Shown here: positions 37,366 to 47,274 of the stretch, in pieces
Layout: each line of letters starts with the position of its first letter
How positions within the stretch are numbered: position 1 is the first letter of the stretch
Assembly: GCA_007922305.1 (NCBI GenBank)
Contig: ML677385.1
Span: 10,240,470 to 10,304,469, forward strand
Direction: 5' to 3'
Length of the DNA stretch: 64,000 nt
Origin: Dermatemys mawii
Taxonomy: Eukaryota; Chordata; Testudines; Dermatemydidae
Translations under genes and position numbers: made by a program
The notes under the pieces: model-generated
The model's database searches: none
Told to the model about the DNA's origin: nothing
What the model saw: only the letters and a program-made list of their open reading frames with translations

Positions 37366-37740
37366 ACTGGAAGTGGGCAAAATTTTTGGCCTGAGGGCCA
37401 TATCGGGATCATGAAACTGTACAGAGAGCTGAGTAGGGAGGGCTGTGCCTCCCCAAACAGCCTGACCTCCCATCCCCTATCCACCTGATTGCCCATCTCA
37501 GAGCTCCCAACCCATCCAACCCCCCTGCTCCCTGTCCCCTGACTTCCCCGACCCCTATCCACACCGCTGCCCCTGACAGGCCCCTGAAACTCCCATGTCT
37601 ATCCAACCACCCCCTGCTCCCCGTCCCTGAATCTCTGTCCCATTCAACAACGCCCTGCTCCCTGTCCCTGACTGCCCCCCCGGAACCCTCTGACCCTTAT
37701 CAAATTCCCCCTCCCCACTCCCCATCCTCTGACCGCACTG
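37366..37740 (-). mobile_element. GC-rich hAT remnant with internal minisatellite
   Basis: Begins AAGTGGGCAAAATTTTTGGCC and GAGGGCCATATCGGG, the inverted form of a hAT end that reads CCGATNTGGCCC...TTTTGCCCAC. The rest is a C-rich degenerate tandem array of roughly 40-bp units with CCAACCCCCCTGCTCCCTGTC, CCTGACTGCCCC and CTATCCAAC words. The other terminus and part of the host CR1 are lost. Confidence 0.55.
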
Positions 37741-37799
37741 TCCACTTTCCTGAAATGTGGTGCTTAGGACTAAACACAATACTCTAGTTGAGGCTGCAT

Positions 37800-37923
37800 T
37801 AGGGTGACCACAGAGCAAGTGTGAAAAATCAGGACAGGGAATGGGGAGTAATAAGCATCTATATAAGACAAAGATCCAAATATCGGGACAATCCCTGTAA
37901 AATCAGGACATTTGGTCACCCTA
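37800..37923. mobile_element. hAT-type MITE, TAGRGTGACCAGA family, copy 2
   Basis: Ends TAGGGTGACCACAG and TTTGGTCACCCTA. The target duplication is GGCTGCAT (37792-37799) and GGCTGCAA (37924-37931), 7/8. Removing it restores the CR1 text (GTTGAGGCTGCAACAGCGCAGAG), so it inserted into an existing CR1. Confidence 0.85.
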
Positions 37924-38286
37924 GGCTGCAACAGCGCAGAGTAGAGCGGAAAAATTTACTACTTGTGTCTTGCTTACAACACTCCCGCTAATACCTTCCA
38001 CAATGATGTTTGCTTTTTTTGCAACAGTGTTACACTGTTGACTATATTTAGCTTGTAATCCAGTATGACAACCAAACCCTTCCAAAGTATTCCTTCCTAG
38101 GCAGTCATTTCCCATTTTGTATGTGTGCAATTGATAATGCCTTCTTAAGTGGAGTGCTTTGTATTTGTCCTTATTGAATGTTATCCTATTTACTTCAGAC
38201 CTTCTCTCCAGCTTGTTCAGATCATTCTGTATTTTAATTGTATCCTTCAAAGTACTTGGAACCACTCCCACCTTGGTATCCTCCAC
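37921..38286 (-). pseudogene. CR1 reverse transcriptase C-terminal frame
   Basis: An open minus-strand frame of about 121 codons. It opens just at the RT active site, where the family FADD motif reads F-V-E-D (about 38281-38295): one catalytic aspartate has become glutamate. Downstream blocks (LNKLERRSEVNRITFNKDKY and KMGNDCLG) match the CR1 RT thumb. The last codons enter the MITE edge. Inactive. Confidence 0.7.
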
Positions 38287-39196
38287 AAACTTTATAAGAG
38301 AACTCTGTATGTCATTATCTAAATCATTGTTGAAAATATTGAACAGAACCAGACAAGGACCAGTCCCCGAAGGACCTCACTTCATATGCTCTTCCAGCTT
38401 GACTGTGAACCACTGTTAACTACTCTCTTGGCATGGTTTTCCAGCCAGTTATGCACTCACCTTATAGTAGCTCCATCTAGATGATATTTCCCAAGTATGA
38501 GAAGGTTATACGAGACAATATGAAAAGTCTTAGTAAAGTCAAGACATATCTCATCTATCACTTTCCCCATCCACAAGTCATATTACCTTATCAAAGAAAT
38601 CTACGAGGTTGGTTTCATGTGATTTGTTCTTGATAAATGGATGCTGGCTGTTACTGATCACCTTATTAGCTTCTAGGTTGTTTGCAAATTGATTACTTAT
38701 TTGCTCAATTATCTTTCTGGGCACTGAAATTAACGTGACTGGTCTGTAATTCTACGGTTGTCCTTATTCTCCTTCTCATAGATTAGCACTATATTTGCCA
38801 TTTTCCAGTCCTCTGGAATCTCTCATGTCTTCCGTGACTTTTCAAAGATAACACTGGTCTACAATTTTTTAGAAGTCATCTGCTTCAGAGATAAAATGTG
38901 ATATTTATTATGTATTTTGATGTGCTGAATTCAAATATGACAATTAAAACAACTGATTGGCTACTGTTTCTAAGATATTGAAGTTTTTACATTTTATGTC
39001 TATGTATATTGTGTAGATAGTAGAGTTTTAATCATAAATTGTAAACCTAGGTCTTTTCATGTGTTTATGGTTGCTTTACATGATAATATTTCACCTGTCC
39101 TGTTTATGTAACACTTTAAAAATCAGCAAAAGGGTTATATAAATAAAATGTATTATGAAACAAAAGGCAAAAAACTATTGTGTACATAGTTTAGTC

Positions 39197-40891
39197 CTAT
39201 TCAGTGTCTACTCGGCGCTTCTTGGCTTGTCTCTTGTATTCATTAAATGGAGCATCTCTTGTCACTGTCCAGCAATAGTCTGCAAGCCTTGATGGGCTCC
39301 ATTTGCCCTGATAGCGTTTCTCCATTGTTGCAATGTCCTGGTGAAATCGCTCGCCGTGCTCGTCGCTCACTGCTCCGCAGTTTGGTGGGAAAAAATCTAG
39401 ATGAGAGTGCAAAAAATGTATCTTTAGTGACATGTTGCAACCAAGGCTTTTGTATGCCTGGAGGAAGTTTTCCACCAACAACCTGTAGTTGTCTGCCTTG
39501 TTGTTTCCGAGAAAATGTATTGCCACTGACTGGAAGGCTTTCCATGCCTTCTTTTCCTTGCCATGCAGTGCATGGTCAAATGCATCATCTCGAAGAAGTT
39601 CACGAATCTGAGGACCAGCAATGACACCTTCCTTTATCTTAGCTTCACTTAACCTTGGAAATTTTCCACTAAGGTACTTGAAAGCTGCTTGTGTTTTATC
39701 AATGGTCTTGACAAAGTTCTTCATCAGACCCAGCTTGATGTGTAAGGGTGGTAACAAAATCTTCCTTGATTCAACAAGTGGTGGATGCTGAACACTTTTC
39801 CTCCCAGGCTCCAGTGACTGTCAGAGTGGCCAATCTTTCTTGATGTCGTGGGAATCTCTTGCACGACTGTCCCATTCGTAGAGAAAACAGCAGTACTTTG
39901 TGCATCCAGTCTGCAGACCAAGCAAGAGAGCAACAACCTTCAAATCGCCACAAAGCTGCCACTGATGTTGGTCATAGTTTATGCACTTCAAAAGTTGTTT
40001 CATGTTGTCATAGGTTTCCTTCATATGGACTGCATGACCAACTGGAATTGATGGCAAAACATTGCCATTATGCAGCAAAACAGCTTTAAGACTCGTCTTC
40101 GATGAATCAATGAAGAGTCTCCACTCATCTGGATCGTGAACGATGTTGAGGGCTGCCATCACACCATCGATGTTGTTGCAGGCTACAAGATCACCTTCCA
40201 TGAAGAAGAATGGGACAAGATCCTTTTGACAGTCACGGAACATGGAAACCCTAACATCACCTGCCAAGAGATTCCACTGCTGTAGTCTGGAGCCCAACAG
40301 CTCTGCCTTACTCTTGGGTAGTTCCAAATCCCTGACAAGGTCATTCAGTTCAGCTTGTGTTATGAGGTGTGGTTCAGAGGAGGAGGATGGGAGAAAATGT
40401 GGGTCCTGTGACATTGATGGTTCAGGACCAGAAGTTTCATCCTCTTCCTCTTCTTCGTCTGACTCAAGTGAGAATGATTCTGGTGCATCAGGAACCGGCA
40501 GCCCTTCTCCGTGGGGTATTGGGCGTATAGCTGATGGAATGTTTGGATAATGCACAGTCCACTTTTTATTCTTTGACACACCTTTCCCAACTGGAGGCAC
40601 CATGCAGAAGTAACAATTGCTGGTATGATCTGTTGGCTCTCTCCAAATCATTGGCACTGTAAAAGGCATAGATTTCCTTTTCCTGTTCAACCACTGGCGA
40701 AGATTTGTTGCACAAGTGTTGCAGCATATGTGTGGGGCCCACCTCTTGTCCTGATCTCCAATTTTGCAGCCAAAATAAAGGTGATAGGCTTTCTTAACCA
40801 CAGTGGTTATACTGCACTTTTGTGATGCAAAAGTCACTTCACCACAAACATAGCAGAAGTTATCTGCACTGTTCACACAAGTACGAGGCAT
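39197..40891 (-). pseudogene. Transposase of the DNA transposon, one in-frame stop
   Basis: A frame of 565 codons including the final stop, interrupted only by TGA at codon 357 (39821-39823). It starts MPRTCVNSADNFCYVCG and ends KRRVDTE. The N-terminal part is cysteine-rich: C13/C16, H54 with C56-C60, and C93/C96 suggest zinc binding. An acidic run (145-152) follows. Candidate RNase H-like catalytic residues are D262 (LFIDSS), D316 (LCGDLK) and a glutamate near codons 501-504 (SDEHGERF), a D-D-E order; C330, C334 and C335 lie just after the second D. The stop is in a TGA that could come from CGA by CpG decay. Related proteins are, to my knowledge, widespread as uncharacterised multicopy proteins in vertebrates. 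It is inactive as it stands. Confidence 0.75.
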
Positions 40892-41028
40892 CTCTGCTCA
40901 CTTTGGCTGAACAGAAATGTGTCCCTTTGCGAAATCAAACACTGAGAAATAAGAGAGCACGACACTGTATGATTTCTAGAGCTGATATAGGGCAATTTGT
41001 TGAGCAGAGTGATGTAAGCTTCGTTATG

Positions 41029-41110
41029 ATTGCATCATCCATGACTTCTAGGAATAACATGATGCAATTCATATCATGTATGATGCAATACCAGCTTCAG
41101 ATTGCATCAT
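41029..41110 (-). promoter_or_regulatory. Four ATGATGCAAT motifs upstream of the transposase
   Basis: The 10-mer ATGATGCAAT occurs at 41059-41068 and 41080-41089, and inverted (ATTGCATCAT) at 41029-41038 and 41101-41110: four perfect copies in 82 bp, two in each orientation. TGATGCAAT is the known C/EBP-ATF composite element bound by ATF4 in amino-acid and ER stress genes. They lie 138-219 bp upstream of the transposase ATG. A TATAAA on the minus strand is at 41223-41228. The sites may serve transcription, transposase binding, or both. Confidence 0.6.
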
Positions 41111-41903
41111 TCATTGTTTTGCCTAAAAAGCAAGTACTGTCCAAACCCAGTCATAGATTTATTCATAGATCCAGTCAAAGATGTATTTTAGTCATTTCTG
41201 GTTTAAATTGAGATCCCTTCCCTTTATAACTCACTTATCCTCCGCTATTCCCATGTCAAGGGTCGTATATACTGACCCAATAGCATATCTTGAAAACTGG
41301 AGCCAATCAGCAATTTTAAGCATCATTTTTGTTCTCAGTGACCCAGAATTAGTAAAGTTGGACTACATTTATTTCAGAAGCATTTTTGCTGTAGAGCGGT
41401 GTAATCACTAATGGCTCATATCTCCTCAGTCATCTCCTTGAATATTCTAGGATGTATTTCCTCAGACCCTGGTGACTTGAAGACGTCTAACTTGTCTAAG
41501 TAATTTTTTAACTTGTTCTTTCCCTATTTTACCCTCAGATCTTACCTCATTTTCACTGGCATTCTCCTAATTTTTACTGGTGATCTCTGTTAAATGTCCG
41601 ATCACTAGTAAACTTTTTGGTGAACACTGAAAGAAAAAAAATTGGTTAGTATTTCTGCCGTTTCTGTTATTGTTTTTCCCCCTCATGGAGGAATGAGCCT
41701 ATCCCACCTTGGTGTTCCTCTTGCTTCTACTGAGTTTTTAGAATGTTTTCTTTTTGCCCTTTTGTCGCCAGCTAGTTTAATCTTGCTTTGTGCCTTGGCC
41801 TTTCTAATTTTATCCATACGTGCTTGCAGTGTTTGTTTATATTCATCCTTTGTAATTTGACCTAGTTTCCAGATTTTGTAGGATTCTTTTCTTGAGTTTC
41901 AGA

Positions 41904-42551
41904 TCATTGAAACTCAAAAAGCCAGGCTAAGCCAGGTGGCCTTTTGCTATACTTTCTATCTTTCCTACATGGTGGGATAGTTTGCTCTTGTGCCCTTAAT
42001 AAAGTCTCCTGGAAAAATTGCCAAATCCCTTGTACTATTTTTCCCCGTAGATTTGCTTCTCTTGGGATCTTACCTGCCAACTTCCCGAGTTTGCTAACGT
42101 CTGTCTTCTTGAAATCCATTATTTTTATTGTGCTGTTTTCCCTCTCAGCATTCTTTAGAATCATGAACTCTATCATTTCATAATCACTTTCACCCAAGCT
42201 GTCTTCCACTTTCAAATTTTCATCCCGTTCTTCTCTATTTGTCAAAATAAAATCTAGAACTGCCTCTCCTCTAGTAGCTTTCTCCACCTTCTGAAATAAA
42301 AAAATGACTCCTATACATTCCAAGAACTTGTTGGATAAGCTGTGCCCTTCTCTGTTATTTTCCCAGCAGATGAATAGGTATTTGAAATTCCCTGTCACCA
42401 CCAAGTCCTGCGCTTTGGATGATTTTGTTAGATGTTTTAAAAAAAGCATCATCCCCTTTTCTTCCTGGTTAGGTGGTGTGTAGTAGACCCCTACCAAGAC
42501 ATTACCCTTGTTTTTACCCCTTTTATCCTTACCCAGAGGCTTTTTCAACAA
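41904..42551 (-). pseudogene. CR1 endonuclease-domain frame, 215 codons
   Basis: The minus-strand frame carries the APE-type endonuclease signposts of CR1: [10 protein letters not shown], then [11 protein letters not shown] where the family has [14 protein letters not shown], and SDYEMIEF where the family has SDH. The catalytic Asp (to Asn) and His (to Tyr) are therefore lost and the protein would be inactive. It continues to the linker [13 protein letters not shown]. It is the longest frame left in the CR1. Confidence 0.8.
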
Positions 42552-42583
42552 GTCTGTCTTCTATTTCCATCTGAACCTCAGTC

Positions 42584-42586
<3 letters not shown>

Positions 42587-42614
<28 letters not shown>
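42587..42614. repeat. (TG)14 microsatellite inside CR1
   Basis: A pure GT/TG run that replaces a short GTGTATACATTT-type stretch of the CR1 text, so it grew after CR1 insertion. Confidence 0.9.
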
Positions 42615-43060
42615 ATCTCTCTTTGATATATAAGGCAAAACCTTCTCCCTTTTCCTTCTGCCTGTCCTTCATGAGCAACCCGAACCCTTCTATACCAGTA
42701 TTCCAGTCATGTGCATTATCTCACCAATTCTGTGATGCCAACCTTGTCATACTTGTGTTTATTCACTAGCATTTCTAGTTCTTCCTGCTTATTCTTATTC
42801 TCCATACTTCTCACATTAGTATACAGATATCTAAGATGCTGATTTGATTTCTCCTTTATGTTCTGACGTCTCTCCTTTATCCCTGCTATAACAGCCCATG
42901 CTCCTCCCAGATTCCAATCCTTCTCCCAGGACTCCATGTTTTTGACTTACCTGTGGGCTTTTGTCTCCTGCCCCCATAAAACCTAGTTTAAAGCCCTCCT
43001 CATTAAAGTTAGCCAGTCTGTATCCAAAGATGCTCTTTCCTTTCTTCATGTCTTCTTTCG

Positions 43061-44550
43061 TCGGTAACTGATAATTCAGTAGACTTTGAACCTGCATGTG
43101 GTCAATAAGCACCTGTGAGTCAGATTCTAATGGTGGTTTGAATATTCCATATGTTATTTCAGATGGTGCAAGCTAGCATTGTGGGGAATCCAGTAATATC
43201 TGATGACAAGTTAAAGACTGCAAAAATTAGTGAATATTTAAATATGTCTAATGGATTATATTTGATTCAGTTCCATGCAGAGATTATACAAAATGGCCAA
43301 CCCCACTATTCTAAACAATTCAAGCGATTCATTGTCTTTGGGTGCTACCACAGTACCTATCTATAAGAAGCTTAGATATAATATTTCCTATCTTATGCAT
43401 TCATCTTCTTGATACATTATTTTAACTCCAAATATTTCACCTGTTTTGTGTCTCCTCTCTTTCCATATCATTTGTATACCCAATAGTCAGTGCAGATACC
43501 AAAGTATTAGCTACAGTTGAGTCCCAAACCAAAAATTTATGTTATCTTTTTAAAATACATGGATAATGTATCATGTGTCTGTTATGGAGCCATTGTGTTG
43601 TAACTATTTACAAGACAAATGGGGGAAAAAATCTGTACTTTTACTTCTTACACTGGTTTTCAAAGAAAAACAAGAATATAGTTTGAAAAAAAGTAAACTT
43701 CTTTGACCATGAAAATACAGAAAATAGCAGTTTTATCCTGTAAATAGATTATGGTCAATCTCTTTCCAGATGTATTAAAAAAAACAGGTAGAGTTTCTCA
43801 AATTAAAAAGGATTTTACAATGTTGGTAAGAAATCGTGCTGTCAACAATTCTTTCTACATTTGGTAAAAATATAATAGTTATACCAGCTGTCACAGTGCT
43901 TGAGATCAAAGAACTTTTAAACAGGGTATGTGTATTATAGAAGCCAAATACTTCTATAGATAAACTGGGTTGAGTTCAGTATCTTATACCTTTTTTGCTA
44001 TGAACCATACCATAACTGTAACTCTATAACCTAAGGCACACAAGTATCCAATGTTTGCATAATTTACTGCAAATAAACATATCATTACAACAACTACACA
44101 TTTAAGAATAAATATCAGTCAGCCATTCTCAAATGTCTTTCCAAGATTCTTGATTGACTTGATGTCCTCAACCATTATTGAAGATACCATTAACATGGAA
44201 ATGTGCTTACAGTAACCCATAGTGACTATAGCTTGCAAGTTGGTATTGGTTACAACACAGGACAGGTCATGCCAAGGCAGTGCCCAAAAGACATCATTGA
44301 AGAACTGAATTGTATTAGCTTTGGAAGTGAGATAACTTGTTAGCAACAGATTTCACCTTAAAGATATTTTTGAATAAAACAATCTACATACCCTTATCAG
44401 TAGCCCTTTCTTAAAAAATGAACATCTGAAAGGCACTATCCAGTGACTCATAGAAATCTGAACTAGCATTGATAGGAACATCTGCATCAGTTGTCAAAAG
44501 CAGTAGACTTGTGCACTGAGAATGCTAGGTTGATGTTTAACTGCCATTCG
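43061..44550. other. Intronic sequence without recognised features
   Basis: AT-rich. Nothing classifiable was seen. Confidence 0.5.
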
Positions 44551-44566
44551 GTATGTATGTGTGCGC

Positions 44567-44604
<38 letters not shown>
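44551..44604. repeat. TG/TA compound microsatellite
   Basis: GTATGTATGTGTGCGCGTGTG followed by (TA)16 or so. Can form Z-DNA or cruciform structure. Confidence 0.9.
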
Positions 44605-44607
<3 letters not shown>

Positions 44608-44727
44608 ATGTTTTGCAATATGTGATTATAGGGTGAAAACTCCAGCAATCATGTGGCAGTGAGTTCAGAAAGTCATGAATTCATAAGGTGGTAGAAATTA
44701 ATACTGTACAGGGAAAATTGGTGAATG

Positions 44728-44830
44728 TAGGGTGACCAGATACCAACTGTGAAAAAACAGAACAGCGGGTGGGGGGTAATAGGCGCCTATACAAGGAAAA
44801 ATCCCCAAAACAGGACATTTGGTCACCCTA
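44728..44830. mobile_element. hAT-type MITE, TAGRGTGACCAGA family, copy 3
   Basis: A 103-bp element with ends TAGGGTGACCAGATA and TTTGGTCACCCTA. The target duplication is GGTGAATG (44720-44727) / GCTGAATG (44831-44838), 7/8. An internal deletion compared with the other copies removes most of the CGGGACTGTCC block. Confidence 0.85.
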
Positions 44831-44838
44831 GCTGAATG

Positions 44839-46001
44839 GATTGCCTCTGAATATGAGTCTAAAATCTTGCTCACAACCTAGTAACCAAAAAATGCAAAGT
44901 GATTCTTGTCAGAAAAAAGAGAGAGTGAATCAATCTTTCTAACTTTAAGTCTTGTGGTTCAGGTAGATACAGTTAGTTTCAAGATAGATTAGCTCCTTCA
45001 GTGTAATACTGTTAGCAATAGTATTTCCAACACAAAGGTCAGAAAATGTAATGAGACAGTTTACTGCAAGCTCCCAACTGGCACTGCACAAAAGTAAACA
45101 GCAAATCAATGTGTCACTTCCGCACTCTTCTCAATCAGACTATTACTAAAATACTTAAACTTTTTTGAGGAAATTGGAAGGTGGAAGTAATTGGAAAACT
45201 GTTAAAGCTACTACAGAATGCCATTGGATAATAGGATTCAATACTGATGATGAGTTTCAATACATTACTTGTGAAAAATGGCTTTCTCCTATTCTCTAGA
45301 ATATTACAGTATATTTGGGAGTATTTATTATGTCTCTTTAAAAAAAAATACTATTTTAACCAGACATGCCAAACTTGAAAAAAAATGCAGAAATTGGATT
45401 TGGGTTTTTTTGGCTTAATTGGCTGGTGAGTTGCTTGTTGGCTAGTTTTGTCTTGTAGCTTGTTTGACGTGTAGCTTCTTTTTTTTTAATCGGCTCCTGG
45501 TAAGCAAGGACAATGCGGGGATAGAGTCAGTGCAAAGTGGGCCCACCTCAGTCCCAGATTGCACACCAGGTGGATCTAGTCTCATAGTGTGTTGGGGTTC
45601 TTAGGGACTGACTAGTTTTTGCCTTGTTTTGAAATGGGATTAGCTTGATTTTTGGCTTATTGTGAAAGTCACGTGTTTATTTATTTCATGAAAGTTGGCA
45701 ACTGTGAGTTTAACCTATTTTTAGGGTTTCTCCAGAGAGTTAGTGGGATCCATTTCTGATTCAAACCTTTTACAAGTCTATCTAAATTAACTGAATTGCA
45801 GGCAGAAAGCTAATGGTTCACCTCAGTGGCCTCCTGTTACAGGTCAGCTGATGTGAAATGTATTAGAGCATGCCATCTCTCTTGGCACACAAAGATTTTG
45901 GTTAGGAAAGATAATACATTCCCAATCTATTTTATCCTTACTGCATAGGCCCACTGGGTGGAGAACCTGGTAATGTGAGTACAATGGAGCCTTCCTGCAT
46001 T
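44839..46001. other. Intronic sequence without recognised features
   Basis: A (T)n/(A)n-rich patch near 45340-45490. Otherwise nothing classifiable. Confidence 0.5.
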
Positions 46002-46006
46002 GGGAG

Positions 46007-46409
46007 TGTCAGGACTCAGGGCTTGCAGCAGAGCTGGTCTTCAGGAGCCTTGTCACAACAGCTGGCCTGCAGCAGGCTGCTGATTGGCTGGAAGGGCCAG
46101 CAGGCTGGCTCTTAAGCCAGCAGCAGCAGCAGCTCCTTCCGACTGCTCAGGGCTCATGCTTGTCACTGCGACTGCTCCTGCATTACTGTGTTCCTGCAGC
46201 TTCTCCCTGAACCCAGCCTTGACTCTGTCCTACCCCTGCTTAGCTGGCTCCTTGCCAGCTTCAGTTCTGGTCCTCTGGCTTGACCCAAAGCTCTGGCTTC
46301 TGATTATGACTCCGGTTCTGACTCTAGTCCTTGGTTCCTATTCTGACCACTAGGGTTGACATCTGCTCCGACTACCAGGCTAAATTGCCCTCATCCCAGG
46401 TGTCTGACA
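46007..46409 (+). mobile_element. Solo LTR (403 bp), perfect 5-bp target duplication
   Basis: Begins TGTCAGGACTC and ends GGTGTCTGACA, with TGTCA/TGACA inverted ends. It is flanked by GGGAG at 46002-46006 and 46410-46414. CTGATTGGCTGGAAGG followed by CTCTTAAGCCAGC is the CCAAT/TATA-like region, parallel to the minus-strand copy at 11080-11485 (there TTTATAAGC). A (CAG)5 run and a CT-rich 3' half with repeated CTCTGGCT/GACTC words follow. The 89-codon frame inside is not a gene. Internal region lost. Confidence 0.85.
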
Positions 46410-47274
46410 GGGAGTATGGGTGTGCCAGATTTTGAAGAGCAGCAAGTGAAGTTTTTCTCCCCCTACTTTCATTACTTCAGCTCGTATGGCATCAGGCTCT
46501 GGTACCTTTTTATTATTCTTTATTTAATTGCTTTGCAGACTTCCTCAGGTTGGCAAGAGTTTCTCAGATTGTGTGCTGAGGGATGGAGTTGATGATGATG
46601 TCAGTCACAGTTGTTTCTCAATTTAGAAGCTTTTGGTAGTGTTCCTTTCTGTGCTCTTTGATGGATTTGTTATCTTTAAGAGTCTTTGGATCTCAGAAGT
46701 GTGAGACCACCTGAACTTGGTCTTTGTCTCACAAAAAAAGCTTCATGTATCATATCTGTCAGCAAATGTTTGGCTTTCTTTTGTTTTGTCCTCCCACCAT
46801 GTGTTTGTTTTCTCAGATCATCCTTTGAACTTCAGCTTTGAGCTGGATAATGGTTGGTTTTGCCTGTCACAGAAACCTTTTCTCCTCTGGTCCAAAATGG
46901 CTATAATCTCAATGTTGTTGTCAATACCAGTCCTGGTAGCAAGGCCAATAGATTCCCCGCAAGCATCATGGATGGTCTGTTTTTGGGCTTCCCAGTCTTC
47001 TTCAACACCTGTTTTGTCATTTCCAAGTGTGAATATGGTCAGATTTTCACTGAGGAGTGTCTGGAAATTTTCTTGGTGGCACTGAGGATTGAAGTCTTTG
47101 GATGTTGTATTGCTGTCTATGTGATTTGGGTTGCTTTCTATGTTTCGGTGTAGTCCTGATGGACATGACTGATCTCACCTGACAGTGATCAGTCCAGCAA
47201 TTGTCGGCTCCTGTCATGACATGGGTGATTTAGACATCTTAGATCCTATGTTCTTACAGTGACATAGTCTAGGA

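Larger units (their letters stand above)
38852..41401 (-). mobile_element. DNA transposon (CMC/Chapaev3-like?), TIRs and TAA duplication
   Basis: The 2,550-bp insertion begins CACTGGTCTACA and ends with the inverted CACCGCTCTACA (10 of 12 identical). Subterminal blocks TGCTTCAGAGATAAAATGT (left, 38881) and TGCTTCTGAAATAAATGT (right, inverted) also match. The element is flanked by TAA at 38849-38851 and 41402-41404. Removing it with one TAA rejoins the host CR1 exactly (CAAAGATAATCACTAATGG). CAC-starting ends with a 3-bp duplication point to the CACTA-Mirage-Chapaev group, perhaps Chapaev3; this class call is inference. It carries one large gene on the minus strand, a leader of about 510 bp with four TGATGCAAT motifs, and a 345-bp tail. 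The near-intact gene suggests a fairly recent insertion, younger than the CR1. Confidence 0.8.
37281..43060 (-). mobile_element. CR1 LINE, long copy with three nested insertions
   Basis: The 3' end (TAGTATTGTAGGACTGGAGG) is at the left. The text then runs through the CR1 3' region and the reverse transcriptase (a degraded GVPQGS-type block at about 38340-38380, minus strand) to the endonuclease frame at 41904-42551. The 5' limit near 43060 follows the CCCTCCTCATTAAAGTTAGCC block. It is interrupted by a hAT remnant (37366-37740, replacing about 500 bp of CR1), a small hAT MITE (37800-37923) and a 2,550-bp DNA transposon (38852-41401). A (TG)n expansion sits at 42587-42614. The catalytic motifs are mutated, so the copy is inactive. 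Confidence 0.85.

Noticed and set aside
39247..39624. 125-codon plus-strand frame
   Set aside because: It is the antisense shadow of the transposase gene on the minus strand.
41223..41228. TATAAA on the minus strand as the transposase TATA box
   Set aside because: It is plausible, but it would put the TGATGCAAT sites downstream of the start of transcription. I could not choose between it and a TATA-less start, so it is not listed as a feature.
46084..46353. 89-codon frame starting MAGRASRLALKPAAAAAP
   Set aside because: It lies wholly inside a solo LTR and comes from its CAG and CT-rich repeats.
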